DNA of 64,000 nt from Thermogemmatispora carboxidivorans (GCF_000702505.1 NZ_JNIM01000001.1:5543960-5607959); one strand, 5' to 3'; positions 1-9,278 are shown, counted from the first letter of the stretch. Made by a program: numbers and translations. Notes: generated from the sequence alone by a model not told the origin.

Positions 1-548
1 GCGAGACAATTGCTCTGCCTCGACCCTTTATGGTGATTGCCACCCAGAACCCCATTGAGCTAGAGGGTACCTTCCCGCTGCCAGAGGCCCAGCTCGATCG
101 CTTCTTTATGCGCCTGCGCCTGGACTATCCTACGGCGGCGGAGGAGCGCCAGATTCTGCGCCGTTTTCGCCAGCGGCAGCCGCTGACCGAGCTGCAACCT
201 GTGCTCAGCAGTGAGCAGCTTGCTCGTTTCCAGCAAGTGGTGCGCATGGTAGAGGTTGAAGAGAGTATTGAGGGCTATCTGATCGAGCTAGTGCGGGCCA
301 CCAGGCAGCACAAAGCCATCGAGCTAGGAGCCAGTCCGCGCGGTACCCTGGCCCTCTATCGCGCTGCTCAGGCGTTGGCTGCAATCGAAGGGCGCACCTA
401 CGTGCTGCCCGATGATATCAAGCGCCTGGCTGTCCCTGTTCTGGCTCATCGCCTGTTACCAACGGGTCAAGCAAGTTTGCATGGTCAGTCCTTAGAGAAG
501 CTTGTCACCTCGATCGTAGAAAGCATGCCGGTGCCTGTTGAGCCATGA
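1..548 (+). CDS. MoxR-family AAA+ ATPase, C-terminal part (5' end outside window)
   Basis: The reading frame is open from base 3, so the gene begins before the window and only about 181 C-terminal residues are visible. The segment starts just before the sensor-1 strand (VIATQNPIE) and continues through the LPEAQLDRF motif typical of MoxR ATPases, then the helical lid domain with SPRGTLALYRAAQA and DDIKRLAVPVLAHR. MoxR proteins are ATP-driven chaperones that commonly act with DUF58/von Willebrand proteins on partner enzymes. The stop overlaps the start of the DUF58 gene (ATGA at 545-548), so the two are almost certainly translated together. Confidence 0.95.
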   Translation, partial: ETIALPRPFMVIATQNPIELEGTFPLPEAQLDRFFMRLRLDYPTAAEERQILRRFRQRQPLTELQPVLSSEQLARFQQVVRMVEVEESIEGYLIELVRATRQHKAIELGASPRGTLALYRAAQALAAIEGRTYVLPDDIKRLAVPVLAHRLLPTGQASLHGQSLEKLVTSIVESMPVPVEP

Positions 549-1852
549 AACGTAGCTGGTACTTTCTCGCACTGGGTGTCTTAGTGGCCAGCGTTCTTTT
601 CCGTCAGCTGTTGCTCTTGATCGTTGGGCTACTGTTACTCCTCATACTACTATTGATCGATGTCTGGGGGACCTTTTGTCTGGTGAACCTGCGCTATCAA
701 CGCGCTTTCAGCCAGCAGAGGGCTAGCTTTGGCGAAGAGATCGTCCTGACCCAGGTGCTGGAGAATGCCAAGCTGCTGCCGCTCCCCTGGGTTGAAGTCA
801 GTGATCGGGTACCCCTGGCGCTGGTCTTTCGCGGCCTTGGACCCCATCTCATTCCAGACGGCGGGAGAGCCATCATCGAGAGCCTCTTTAGCCCACGCTG
901 GTACGAGCGTATCGCGCGCAGCTATCGGCTGCGCTGTCTGGCGCGGGGAGTGCACACCTTTGGTCCCACCGTCCTGCGCAGTGGCGATCTTTTTGGCTTC
1001 GTTAGCCGGCGTCAGGAACTGGACAACCGAGAGCAGATCCTTGTCTATCCTCCCCTTGTCTCGCTCACCCGGCTGGGACTGCCGGCGCGCCATCCCTTTG
1101 GGGAGCGGCCCGCGCCCCAGCGCCTGCTAGAAGATCCTGCGCGCGTCTACGGCATCCGCGATTATTGCCAGGGCGATGAACTCAGGCGGGTGCACTGGAA
1201 AGCCTCGGCGCGTGCCATGCGCCTGCAGAGCAAGGTTTACGAAGCCAGCACCACCTATACGCTGGCCCTCTTTCTGGACATGCCGCCGGCCCTCTCCCTG
1301 CTGGACCTGGGGGTAAGCCGGGAGCTGCAGGAGCTGGCCATCTGCGCGGCGGCCTCAGTAGCCGACTGGGGGCTGCAGGCTGGCTATGCCGTTGGCCTCT
1401 ACTGCAATGGCATGCTTGCCGGCCTGGAGGGCGGCAGCGCTCTCCCGGAGACCCTGCCTGTGGAGCTACCACGGGACCACCAGGAGCCGCGGTCGGGCAT
1501 TATTCGCCTGCCTCCAGCCAGCGGCGCCAGGCAGCGTCAGCGCATTTTAGAAGCCCTCGCGCGCGCCGAATCTCACTATGGCAAGCCCATCGAGGCCGTC
1601 TTGCAGGCCGAACATACACACCTGCCCTTTGGGGCCACTGTGATCCTGGTAACCAGTACCATCAGCGAGGCCCTGCTCTCGGTCCTGCAGCGCTTGCAGC
1701 GTAGTGGTCATCCTGTCTCTCTGCTGTATATCGGCCAGGCTCCGGTGACAAAAGTGCCTGGGGTCCTGGTCCAGCACATTGGGGGTGAAGGGACCTGGCG
1801 GGCCATTCTCGCCTCGTTTGAGCGAGGACAGGATCCTGCCGATTCTCCTTAG
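545..1852 (+). CDS. DUF58 domain-containing membrane-anchored protein
   Basis: A 435-residue protein with one or two hydrophobic helices within residues 5-40, then a long soluble region. The DUF58 signature lies around residues 195-225: a VYGIRDYCQGDELRRVHWKASAR-type stretch, seen here as GDELRRVHWKASAR. A von Willebrand-like fold follows (ALFLDMP). DUF58 proteins are encoded next to MoxR ATPases across bacteria and are thought to be their membrane-side partners; the substrate is unknown. The ATGA overlap with the upstream MoxR gene supports a two-gene operon. A strong hairpin follows at 1854-1900. Confidence 0.93.
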   Translation: MKRSWYFLALGVLVASVLFRQLLLLIVGLLLLLILLLIDVWGTFCLVNLRYQRAFSQQRASFGEEIVLTQVLENAKLLPLPWVEVSDRVPLALVFRGLGPHLIPDGGRAIIESLFSPRWYERIARSYRLRCLARGVHTFGPTVLRSGDLFGFVSRRQELDNREQILVYPPLVSLTRLGLPARHPFGERPAPQRLLEDPARVYGIRDYCQGDELRRVHWKASARAMRLQSKVYEASTTYTLALFLDMPPALSLLDLGVSRELQELAICAAASVADWGLQAGYAVGLYCNGMLAGLEGGSALPETLPVELPRDHQEPRSGIIRLPPASGARQRQRILEALARAESHYGKPIEAVLQAEHTHLPFGATVILVTSTISEALLSVLQRLQRSGHPVSLLYIGQAPVTKVPGVLVQHIGGEGTWRAILASFERGQDPADSP

Positions 1853-1853
1853 C

Positions 1854-1900
1854 CTGCCCTGACCAGCTCTGCCGCCGTTGCTCAAAGCTGGCCAGGGCAG
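1854..1900 (+). terminator. Hairpin after the moxR-DUF58 operon
   Basis: CTGCCCTG-A-CCAGCT (1854-1868) pairs with AGCTGG-C-CAGGGCAG (1886-1900): fourteen base pairs with one mismatch, starting two bases after the DUF58 stop codon. There is no T run, so it may be a processing or 3'-protection hairpin rather than a classical intrinsic terminator. Confidence 0.5.
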
Positions 1901-2306
1901 AAGGCTACTGGATGGGCATCGATGCTGGCTGGATCAAACATGATCCTGTTGGCCTTCGATGGAGAGCGGTGAGAAGGTTGAGCGGCAGCAACAGATCGGG
2001 CAGATGGTCGAGGCTGGAGAGCTGGCGCCAGTAGACAGCCAAAATTGCCCACTCTATGTAGCTCAGGTGCGTAGCTTATTATAGTACTGGCAGAGCACTG
2101 GAGAAGAAGGGTGTCAGTGATTGTCGTGCCCACCAAAAGCAGCTTGCCCTTGCGTTTTTGCTGATGGTAAGTAAGACCAGGTCTGGAGGGTGCCAGAATC
2201 GCGTTAGACATGAGGTAGAAGAGGAGTGACAGTTTTGAGGCAAGGCGTCACTCAGATCCACACAGGAGATAGAGAGCGAGGCCGAAGGGAAAGGGAGAGG
2301 AAGGCT
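1901..2306. other. Non-coding stretch between DUF58 gene and kinase-like gene
   Basis: About 400 bases with no convincing gene. A 42-codon ORF starting at 1959 has no recognisable content. The region presumably holds the promoter of the kinase-like gene, but no clear -35/-10 pair was found. Confidence 0.5.
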
Positions 2307-3359
2307 ATGCTGGCATTTCCACCAAGCGAGAGCTTAATTGGTACCACCCTGGGGAACTACTATCTGGAGCAACTTGTCGGGCGCAACGAGCTGGGGCCGG
2401 TTTTTCTGGGCAGCACCGACGAAGGAAGCACCTACCTGGTGCGCTTCATTCTTGCTTCGTGCGCTCTGGATGTCGAGGAACGTGCGGCATATCAAGAGCG
2501 CTTTCTGCAGGTGGCCGGCGAAGTAACGGCGCTCCAGCATCGTCACATTCTGCCTCTGGTCGACTATGGGAGCTATCTGGGAGGGTCGTATCTGGTAACG
2601 CCCAATCTACCCATGCAGACCCTGATCTCGGCGCTCACTAAAAGCGGCCCGCCCAGCCTGAGCACTATCGGCGACTACCTGGAACAGATTGCACAGGGCC
2701 TGGAATACGCGCACGAGCAAGGGATCATTCACCGGAACCTCAGCACGGATTGCATCTTTCTGCTGCGCGATGGGCGCCTCGTCATCGGCGATTTCGGGGT
2801 CATGCACCTGCTAGAGCTGGCCACACCTGCAGGCCAGGGCTACCCCGACTATGGCAGCGGCGAGGGGCGAGCGCCGGAGCAACTACAAGAGCGCTCCTGT
2901 GGGCCTTACACCGATGTCTACGCCCTGGGGGCCGTTCTCTACCGACTCTTGACCACACATGCGGTCTTTCGTGACAGTTCCCGCGAAGGAGTCTATGCGC
3001 AGCATCTCCACGCACCCGTCACCTCGCTTCAGCGCTGGCGCAGCGATTTGCCCGAGGCCCTGGACGGGGTTATCAGACAGGCGATGGAGAAGGAGCCGGC
3101 CCGGCGCTTCCAGCGTCCCAGCGACCTGGTCGCCGCCTATCGCCAGGCTGTTGGCTTGCGCGCCGAGGCTGTCGGGCGAGGCGAAGAGAGCGCCAGCTCA
3201 CCTTCCGAGGAAGCGGCTCCCAGGGAGCAGCCAGCTGAAGAGGCCGAGCCAGCGTCGCCAGCCGCTGAGGCCGGGAGCGGGCGAGCCGCCTTATGGCGCC
3301 GCCTGCTCAGGCGCCTGCGTGGTCCCAGGAATCGACAAGGCTTCTCCTCAACTGGCTAA
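2307..3359 (+). CDS. Protein kinase-fold protein, probable pseudokinase
   Basis: A 350-residue protein with the order of a bacterial Ser/Thr (Hanks-type) kinase: a glycine-loop-like GRNELGPVFLG (about 26-36), a catalytic-loop region IIHRNLSTDCIFLL, the metal-binding IGDFGV (D162), an APE-like RAPEQL and a C-lobe ending near residue 280. Two key residues differ. The catalytic Asp of HRD is Asn (HRN, N144) and the position expected to hold the ATP-binding Lys reads YLVRFI, with Arg. Catalysis is therefore doubtful and a scaffold or sensing role is likely. The tail is rich in Ala, Glu and Pro and ends in an Arg-rich segment; no transmembrane helix is seen. ATG 2307 is chosen because GGGAGAGG precedes it; a GTG at 2226 is possible but adds a charged, unlikely leader. 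It ends four bases into the convergent gene. Confidence 0.85.
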   Translation: MLAFPPSESLIGTTLGNYYLEQLVGRNELGPVFLGSTDEGSTYLVRFILASCALDVEERAAYQERFLQVAGEVTALQHRHILPLVDYGSYLGGSYLVTPNLPMQTLISALTKSGPPSLSTIGDYLEQIAQGLEYAHEQGIIHRNLSTDCIFLLRDGRLVIGDFGVMHLLELATPAGQGYPDYGSGEGRAPEQLQERSCGPYTDVYALGAVLYRLLTTHAVFRDSSREGVYAQHLHAPVTSLQRWRSDLPEALDGVIRQAMEKEPARRFQRPSDLVAAYRQAVGLRAEAVGRGEESASSPSEEAAPREQPAEEAEPASPAAEAGSGRAALWRRLLRRLRGPRNRQGFSSTG

Positions 3360-5350
3360 GTGAGAGAAGCCTCCATTGGGCGCGAATCGTCCTGGCCCGA
3401 CTCGGGTGGCGACTGTCTTCCGTCGCGAACCGCGGCGGCCTCCTCGCGCTGCTCCGTCTTCCCGTATCGCTCCTGCACGTAACGGATCTCGCGCTCAAAG
3501 ATACGGCGGACGATCGCCACGGCGCAGGCATAGGTCGAATCCATGCCGAAGTAGGAGAGGCTGCCGGCGCCCAGATTCTTGCCGCGGGTGTAGGGGGTAT
3601 CCGAGGCATAGTGGAGGATGCCGAGATCGTAGGGCAGACGCGCAAAGTTAATATTCTCGCCGATGGGGTAACGAGTGAGATACTGATCCTCGTAGACGGC
3701 ATTGAGGTATGGGCCGCTCTCCATCTCCACAACCGTGTAGTTAGCGCTGTAGTAGAAGTCGAAGTACTGGCGATTTTGGAGGAAAGTGCCTTTGCCCGAG
3801 ACGGCTTTCTGATTATCGAGAACCGAGCCATAGATCAGATATGGCTGTACGTCTTGGGCGGAGAAGCAGTTATCAAGCCAATAGGTATTCTGACTATGCT
3901 CGTCCAGCACGACATTGGAGATCATCACATCGCCGATGCTGCCATTGAGGGTGGCCGCTTTGCCCAGGATGTAGATCCCGAGGATTGTCGACATATTCTC
4001 CATGATCTCGCGCAGCATACGATAGGCAGCCATGCCCAGTGGATAATCGATATTCAGAATAATGGCCTTACTCTTGGCCAGCAGATCCATGCCGGGCATG
4101 CGGCAACGGGGGTCAACATCCGTCGGGTGGAGGCGGGCCAGCTCGAAGATCTGCGCATCGATCTCCAGGCCGTGGCGGGCGCCGACGTGCCAGATGCCGC
4201 GCTCCTCTTCCTCGGCGATGCGCTGGTGCATCGCCTCCTGGCCCTGGGGCGTGCGGGCCCACTCGCGGGCGGCAAAGTACAAGAAATTCTGCCAGTTGCC
4301 GGGCACTTCGCCCGACTGCAGCTTGCGGCACTCTTTCGCCAGGTACTGGTCCTGGCCGCTGAGGGCGAAATCGATCAGCTCAGCCTCACGCCGTAGCACT
4401 GAGCCAGAGGTCAGATTGACCAGGCTATGCGTGTTGCTTGAGACGAAGTAGACTGGGCGCTCGCGCAGCCCCAGCGAGTCGAGCAGGCGCTCGACCGGGG
4501 CCCACCATTTGCGTGTGGCGCGAACGAAGCCGACATGGGAGCCGCCGAGCATGCGCAGGGTGAAGCTCTTGCGCTGGCGTCCGATGATCAGCAGATTCTC
4601 CCACAGCCGGTCACCCCAGACCACTTCCAGACGGCGCCAGTCGTCGCCAGCAATGTGCAAGCGCTGGCGTAGCACCCGCGTGATCTCGGCGAAGACCGGC
4701 GAGGAGCGATCCATGCGCGTCGAGAGCAACTGGATCGTTGTCGGGTCGGCATTGATCAGATAGTAGAGCTTGTTCCACTCGATCTGGAAGGCCACCAGAA
4801 TCGGGACGATGTCGTCGGTATCGCTCACGCTTGCCACGTAGACCGCCAAGGTTTCCTTGCCATCGTAGAACCACTTGCGGCGGCGGGCTGGCGCTGTCAC
4901 AGCTTGCCAGCGATCAACCTGGAAACCCTGCTTGAGAAAGACCTCTTCGGACTGTCCAAGCAGGACGTGCGTGCAGTAGAGAATAGCTGAGGGCAGGCGC
5001 AGAGCGCAGTAAATGAGGGCGGACATATCGGGGTAGGGCGAGCGGGCATCTGGGTGCAGGCTAGAGTCAATATTGTAGTGGGCCTGGACCAGAGCCTTCA
5101 AACTTACCTCGCCCGAGCTACGCAACAGCGTATTGTAGGTCCGAATGTAGAGTTCAACATCACGCTTACCCGCCTCATGTTGCCCCTCACCACGCTCTAC
5201 CATGTATTCATCGCTGCTCTCCCGCGCTACTTCCTCCTGCAGACGCTCGCTATCCTCCTCCTCATTGACGAATTCCTCGATACGCTCGCGTGGTTCAAAA
5301 GCATCGGGGTCGGGGATACGACGCGGAGGTGTTGGCTTCTTCCTTGGCAT
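3356..5350 (-). CDS. Large protein with nucleoside-phosphorylase-like C-terminal domain
   Basis: 664 residues. The first about 70 are charged and acidic, the middle (100-400) is not recognised, and the last about 230 resemble the purine nucleoside/uridine phosphorylase superfamily: GKAATLNGSIGDVMIS (compare the GxAGxL...GD strand), GSVLDNQK, VVEMESGPYLNAV (the EMEsA substrate loop) and a late ASDTPY. These motifs suggest binding of a nucleoside or a related ribosyl compound, but the protein is far longer than the usual 230-290 residues. The substrate cannot be read from the sequence. It is transcribed alone or before the methyltransferase-like pair, with 146 bases between. It could be a known domain of unknown function (possibly DUF6909); that name is from memory and unverified. 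Confidence 0.65.
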   Translation of the reverse strand: MPRKKPTPPRRIPDPDAFEPRERIEEFVNEEEDSERLQEEVARESSDEYMVERGEGQHEAGKRDVELYIRTYNTLLRSSGEVSLKALVQAHYNIDSSLHPDARSPYPDMSALIYCALRLPSAILYCTHVLLGQSEEVFLKQGFQVDRWQAVTAPARRRKWFYDGKETLAVYVASVSDTDDIVPILVAFQIEWNKLYYLINADPTTIQLLSTRMDRSSPVFAEITRVLRQRLHIAGDDWRRLEVVWGDRLWENLLIIGRQRKSFTLRMLGGSHVGFVRATRKWWAPVERLLDSLGLRERPVYFVSSNTHSLVNLTSGSVLRREAELIDFALSGQDQYLAKECRKLQSGEVPGNWQNFLYFAAREWARTPQGQEAMHQRIAEEEERGIWHVGARHGLEIDAQIFELARLHPTDVDPRCRMPGMDLLAKSKAIILNIDYPLGMAAYRMLREIMENMSTILGIYILGKAATLNGSIGDVMISNVVLDEHSQNTYWLDNCFSAQDVQPYLIYGSVLDNQKAVSGKGTFLQNRQYFDFYYSANYTVVEMESGPYLNAVYEDQYLTRYPIGENINFARLPYDLGILHYASDTPYTRGKNLGAGSLSYFGMDSTYACAVAIVRRIFEREIRYVQERYGKTEQREEAAAVRDGRQSPPESGQDDSRPMEASLT

Positions 5351-5496
5351 AAGCTCTGTCCCCTTCTTCTCTCCTCTGCTGCGCTGCTGTCAAGCAGATC
5401 TGAGGGCTACCTGTTCGTTGCTTTCTGGTAATTATAACCTATGCTGTCTACTTGCCCTTGCCAGGGAACAGCTCAGGCCAGGCTGCGCCGTTGAGC

Positions 5497-6561
5497 TTAG
5501 CTGCGCCGGTTCGCTGCTGGCTTGCGCAGGACAACGATATACTGATGGGCGATATTTGGAACGTAGGCAGTTGGGTAGCCGTAGGGGCGCAAACGTGTGC
5601 CAGCCTGGTACCAGATGATCTCTCCCTTTGGAATAAAGCCCTGCTGGCGGGCGCGCCGGGCGAGGTCCACATGCGTAAACATATATTCGCCATGCTGGTA
5701 GGCGTTGCGCACGATGACGACCATGTATTTGCGCGGCTTCAGGACGCGGAAGCACTGGGCAAATACCTGCTCCATTGCCTCCAGGTAGGCTTCGTAGCTG
5801 GCCAGATTGGCGAGATCGCGCGGGTCATCTGAGCGCATATAATAATCGGTGCGGCGATTGGGGAAGTCGACGGCATAGCGCCCGTTGCTCATAGTCTGGG
5901 CCAGATGGATATTGTAGGGGGGATCGGTGGCAATAAAATCGAAAGAATGCTCGGCGAAGTCCTGCATCACTTGCAGGCAGTCGCCCTGGATCAAGGTCTG
6001 AGGCTGTAGCGAGTCGCGGTGCTCGCTCAGGATGCGCTGGTAAATCTCTACCCAGCGGGGATTGATTTCAATACCAATGGCCCGGCGTGGCTTCTTACAG
6101 ATGGAGGCCCCAATGAGCGTGCCGCCAACGCCCGCGAAAGGATCAAGCACGCACTCGCCAGGCTTGGTAAAGAATTCGATGAGCTGACTCATCAGCTGCG
6201 GCGGCTTGTTGGCCCCGTGCGCTTTACGTAGGTCATGCCCATAGACCGAAGGGTAGTTCGTGATGAGTACACTTTTGGTGAAATAGAGCCACTCGGCCCC
6301 AGTTAATTCATTTAGTGTGTTTTTCTCAGAGACGCTCTCGGTATCCACATCACCCTCCCGTTCTGTAGTGGCGTTGCTGGGCGAGGGGCTATTTGGATCA
6401 GCAGGTTGCTGCTCTGATTCTGGTCGTCTCCTGCGTTTTCCTCTAGGAGGCGTTACCAATAACGTCGGTTGCCCCATTGACCGACGTTTCCCCCTGGTAA
6501 CGCCTTCTTTCTCTTCTGTGTTCATCTCTCTTGCCGGTCTCAGGCGTGCTGTGCTGGCCAT
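5497..6561 (-). CDS. Site-specific DNA methyltransferase (N6-adenine/N4-cytosine type)
   Basis: 354 residues. The SAM-binding motif LDPFAGVGGTLIGA (about 140-153) comes first, then the catalytic DPPY motif in IATDPPYNIHL (about 215). The order motif I then DPPY with no large insert between them is that of the gamma class of amino-methyltransferases. The first about 85 residues are low-complexity and charged. ATG 6561 is the longest start; an internal ATG twelve codons later (6525) is preceded by AAGAGAG and may be the true one. It follows the TcmP-like gene by 27 bases, so the two probably form an operon. No restriction endonuclease is recognisable, so it is either an orphan epigenetic methylase or part of an unusual pair. 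Confidence 0.88.
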   Translation of the reverse strand: MASTARLRPAREMNTEEKEGVTRGKRRSMGQPTLLVTPPRGKRRRRPESEQQPADPNSPSPSNATTEREGDVDTESVSEKNTLNELTGAEWLYFTKSVLITNYPSVYGHDLRKAHGANKPPQLMSQLIEFFTKPGECVLDPFAGVGGTLIGASICKKPRRAIGIEINPRWVEIYQRILSEHRDSLQPQTLIQGDCLQVMQDFAEHSFDFIATDPPYNIHLAQTMSNGRYAVDFPNRRTDYYMRSDDPRDLANLASYEAYLEAMEQVFAQCFRVLKPRKYMVVIVRNAYQHGEYMFTHVDLARRARQQGFIPKGEIIWYQAGTRLRPYGYPTAYVPNIAHQYIVVLRKPAANRRS

Positions 6562-6588
6562 AGGTGACTATCTGTACGGCTGTCTTCG

Positions 6589-7926
6589 CTAACGTGGGCC
6601 GGGCCAGGTCAGCACATCATCTGGACCTGGTACCGGCTCTGAGACCTCGGCCTCTGCTGATGGCGGGGTAGGACGAGGACGTCGCCATTCGCAGCGGACC
6701 AGGCCCTCGCGCAGCAGGCGTTGAATGATGGCATCGTGCTCGGCCTGAGTAAACTGGCCAAAGGTGCTACTGATGAGCTGCTGACGCAAGTCGGGCCAGC
6801 GCCGGCTCCGCAGAGCGCGCCCGGTCTGCAGGGTCCGCTGATAGAGTTGCTCGCGGGCGGTGGCCAGACGCTCCTCGCGTCGGGCCTGGAACCAGACGCT
6901 GCCAAGCAGGTCCGCCTGACTCTGCTCCTCCAGCCGACGCCAATAGCTGCACACGGCGTCGTTCATAGCCAGCAGGCTATCCTGGCGACGTGTTGCAAAG
7001 AGCAGGGTGTAGGGTGCTGCCTCAATGTGGGCCGGGCCACTCGCTCGTGGCAAAGCGATACGCTGTGTCAGAGGAAAATGGCGCTGGATCTGAGATAGCA
7101 AAAGATCGAGCAATTCGGCGAGCGTCTCCGGCGAGAGCGGCGCCACCTCATCGCGAGGCGCCAGGGCCCGCCAGCGATCGCTGCGCAGCAGATTGAGCAA
7201 AGCGGTGGCCTGCTGCTCCAGACGTCGGGCGGCGCGCAATCGGCTCTCCAGTTGGCGATGCATGATCAGCAAGCAGAGTTCTGTTGGAGCGGCGCGCTGC
7301 GCAAGTGGCTCCAGGTCCTCATAGCGAAAGAGTGCTGGAGCCAGCGGGTTCAGGGCAAAGACTGCCGGTGCCTGGTCAAGGACCTGCAGGATGGCTGTGG
7401 CGGCTTCTGGCCAGGTGGCTGTGACCAGGCCGCCTTCTCTGGGGATCGTCAGCGCGGTCGTGGGCGTGCTGCTGGAGCTAGGGCTGGGGCGGCTGGTGCT
7501 GCGTCCGCTGACTGAACCTGTCAGCAGCAGCCCGTAGAGGGCAAAAGAACGTCCCTCAGCGAGCAGGCGAGCATGGAGGGCACTCAGTGATTGCAGCCAC
7601 GGATGCTGCCGCTGAACCTGAGTGCTCCGCCTGCCACGGGAGCTCTGGCGCGCGCTTGGGCTGGGCTCGCTTTCGGTCTCTGCTTCGCTGCTGCTGGTGG
7701 CCTGCTTTCCCCGCTCTGGCTCGCCTCCGAGGGCATCGATCCAGTAGCAGCGCCGGTAGAGTGGATTCTGGCGCAGTGCCCGGCAATAGCCAGCAAGGTA
7801 CTCCTCCTGGAGCCAGAGGCGCAAGGAGGTTAGCAGATCTCCCTGGCGAACAGAGCGGGCCCGCGTTCCCGCACGTGCTGCCATCTGAGAATATTCTTGA
7901 TCGACATCTGCCCACAGATCATGCAT
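6589..7926 (-). CDS. Uncharacterised protein, distantly TcmP-like
   Basis: 445 residues with no clear membrane segment. Several stretches recall the three-Cys-motif partner (TcmP) family: an early YLAGYCRALRQNPLYRR followed by YWIDALGG (compare a YIDAFAG-type motif), a middle FALNPLAPALFRYEDLEPLA followed by a TELCLLIM strand, and a late LLFATRRQDSLLAMNDA. Residues 75-110 and 150-175 are low-complexity Ser/Pro-rich insertions. The C-terminus looks like a small winged-helix segment (AIIQRLLREGLVRCEW). This assignment is from memory of the family pattern and is tentative; the methyltransferase-like glycine motif is degenerate. It sits 27 bases upstream of a DNA methyltransferase gene, suggesting a joint role. 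Confidence 0.6.
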   Translation of the reverse strand: MHDLWADVDQEYSQMAARAGTRARSVRQGDLLTSLRLWLQEEYLAGYCRALRQNPLYRRCYWIDALGGEPERGKQATSSSEAETESEPSPSARQSSRGRRSTQVQRQHPWLQSLSALHARLLAEGRSFALYGLLLTGSVSGRSTSRPSPSSSSTPTTALTIPREGGLVTATWPEAATAILQVLDQAPAVFALNPLAPALFRYEDLEPLAQRAAPTELCLLIMHRQLESRLRAARRLEQQATALLNLLRSDRWRALAPRDEVAPLSPETLAELLDLLLSQIQRHFPLTQRIALPRASGPAHIEAAPYTLLFATRRQDSLLAMNDAVCSYWRRLEEQSQADLLGSVWFQARREERLATAREQLYQRTLQTGRALRSRRWPDLRQQLISSTFGQFTQAEHDAIIQRLLREGLVRCEWRRPRPTPPSAEAEVSEPVPGPDDVLTWPGPR

Positions 7927-8024
7927 GGTGAACCTATTCTACCACAGGCAATGGTGGATAAGTAAGCGGCTGCATCGCTCTCAAGCAGAGAGGCAATGAG
8001 CTGAGTGGAGGGGTGAGGCTCCGC

Positions 8025-9278
8025 TCAGCGTCGGCGGGCGCTGCCGAGGCGCTGCAGGGGCAGACCCAGTACCTGGATGCTCGACGGCTGACGGGGAGCC
8101 TGGCGCCCCTTCCACTCGGCCCCGCGTCCGCTCAGGGCCAGCCGCACCGTATCGAGCATCAACAAGCCGAAGGCTATCCAGCCCACAGGGGCCAGCAGCG
8201 ACCAGGCGAATGGCTGCTGCTGCTCACGCTCGAAACTGCGACGCGCGCTCACCTGTAGGGCCAGTGTCAACAAGGCGGGGAGCAGCAGCGGCAAGGATCG
8301 CTCCCGCTGGCGTCCCCTGAGTAGCTGGCGCAGAGCGGTTAGCACGCTGAGCAAAGGCAGCAGGCCATAGCTGATCAACCCCAGGCCAGCGCCTAGACAG
8401 AGCAAAGGGGCTGAGGCCGTCACCGAGTAGACGCTCTTGCGCCAGCCGCGCCAGGCGCTGCGCCAGGTGGTCCACTGCTCATTAGAGACCAGATCGCGCC
8501 CATCGACGAAGTCTTCGCGGCAGCCTTGCCGTTTGAGAAACTGCGCCAGGCCCACGTCGTCGCCGAAACTCGAGCGCAGCTCGGGCGCGCTATAGCCACC
8601 GCTTGCCTCGTAGGCTGAGCGACGGACCAGCAGATAGTGACCGACGGCCAGCGCCCGGCCAGGCTTCTGTGGGTTCCGCATCTCTCCTGGGGTCGCAAAG
8701 TGGGTCATTAACACGATCCCCGCCGGCGTCAGCAAGCGGGAGCCGCTGCCCACAAGCCGGGCGTCGGTCAGCATTGAAAGGAAGTCCAGCTGTTGGGCCT
8801 GGGCATGGGCCATCATGCGGCGCAGCGCATCGGGCGCATGGAGCGTATCGGCGTCAGTGAAGAGCAGCCACTCGCCACGTGTCAGGCTGACGCCGGTATG
8901 GAGGGCGTGGGCCTTGCCGGCCCAGCCGGCGGGCAGCTCCTCGACGCGATAGACGCGCAGGCGTGCATTGCGTTGTTGCCAGATCGCCAGCAGAGCTGGT
9001 GTGGCGTCGGTTGAGCCATCGTCAACGACGAACACCTCAAAGTCAGGGTAATCCTGGGCCAGCAGGGAGGCCAGGCAGGAGCCAATATGTTGCTCCTCGT
9101 TGCGCACCGGCACAATGATCGAGACATGGGGGGCCGGGTTGGGCAGGGCCGCCTCAACGGGCGGCGCTGTCTCTCTGAGTGTGCGTCGAACGCGCCAGAG
9201 CTGCCAGCCGGCTCCCAGCGCGGTCAGGCACAGATAGGCGCTGTGCAGCAAGGAAAGAAGACGAAAGCGTTTCTCCAT
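8025..9278 (-). CDS. GT2 family glycosyltransferase, membrane bound (paralogue 1)
   Basis: 417 residues: an N-terminal hydrophobic helix, then a GT-A domain starting at VSIIVPVRNEE, with DDGSTDATPA (nucleotide-sugar binding), FTDADT (the DxD-type metal site) and WTTWRSAWRGWRKS as the acceptor-side W-rich motif. Two to four hydrophobic helices close the protein. This architecture matches glycosyltransferases of the CrtQ/carotenoid and hopanoid type that act at the cytoplasmic membrane. It is the last of three close tandem paralogues. Its ATG lies inside the 3' end of the preceding ORF as written (125-base overlap), which suggests a frame error in that neighbour rather than a late start here, because the N-terminal helix is needed. 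Confidence 0.9.
   Translation of the reverse strand: MEKRFRLLSLLHSAYLCLTALGAGWQLWRVRRTLRETAPPVEAALPNPAPHVSIIVPVRNEEQHIGSCLASLLAQDYPDFEVFVVDDGSTDATPALLAIWQQRNARLRVYRVEELPAGWAGKAHALHTGVSLTRGEWLLFTDADTLHAPDALRRMMAHAQAQQLDFLSMLTDARLVGSGSRLLTPAGIVLMTHFATPGEMRNPQKPGRALAVGHYLLVRRSAYEASGGYSAPELRSSFGDDVGLAQFLKRQGCREDFVDGRDLVSNEQWTTWRSAWRGWRKSVYSVTASAPLLCLGAGLGLISYGLLPLLSVLTALRQLLRGRQRERSLPLLLPALLTLALQVSARRSFEREQQQPFAWSLLAPVGWIAFGLLMLDTVRLALSGRGAEWKGRQAPRQPSSIQVLGLPLQRLGSARRR

Noticed and set aside
3293..4396. 367-codon plus-strand frame overlapping the phosphorylase-like gene
   Set aside because: The minus-strand gene has clear protein-like motifs; the plus frame is a shadow.
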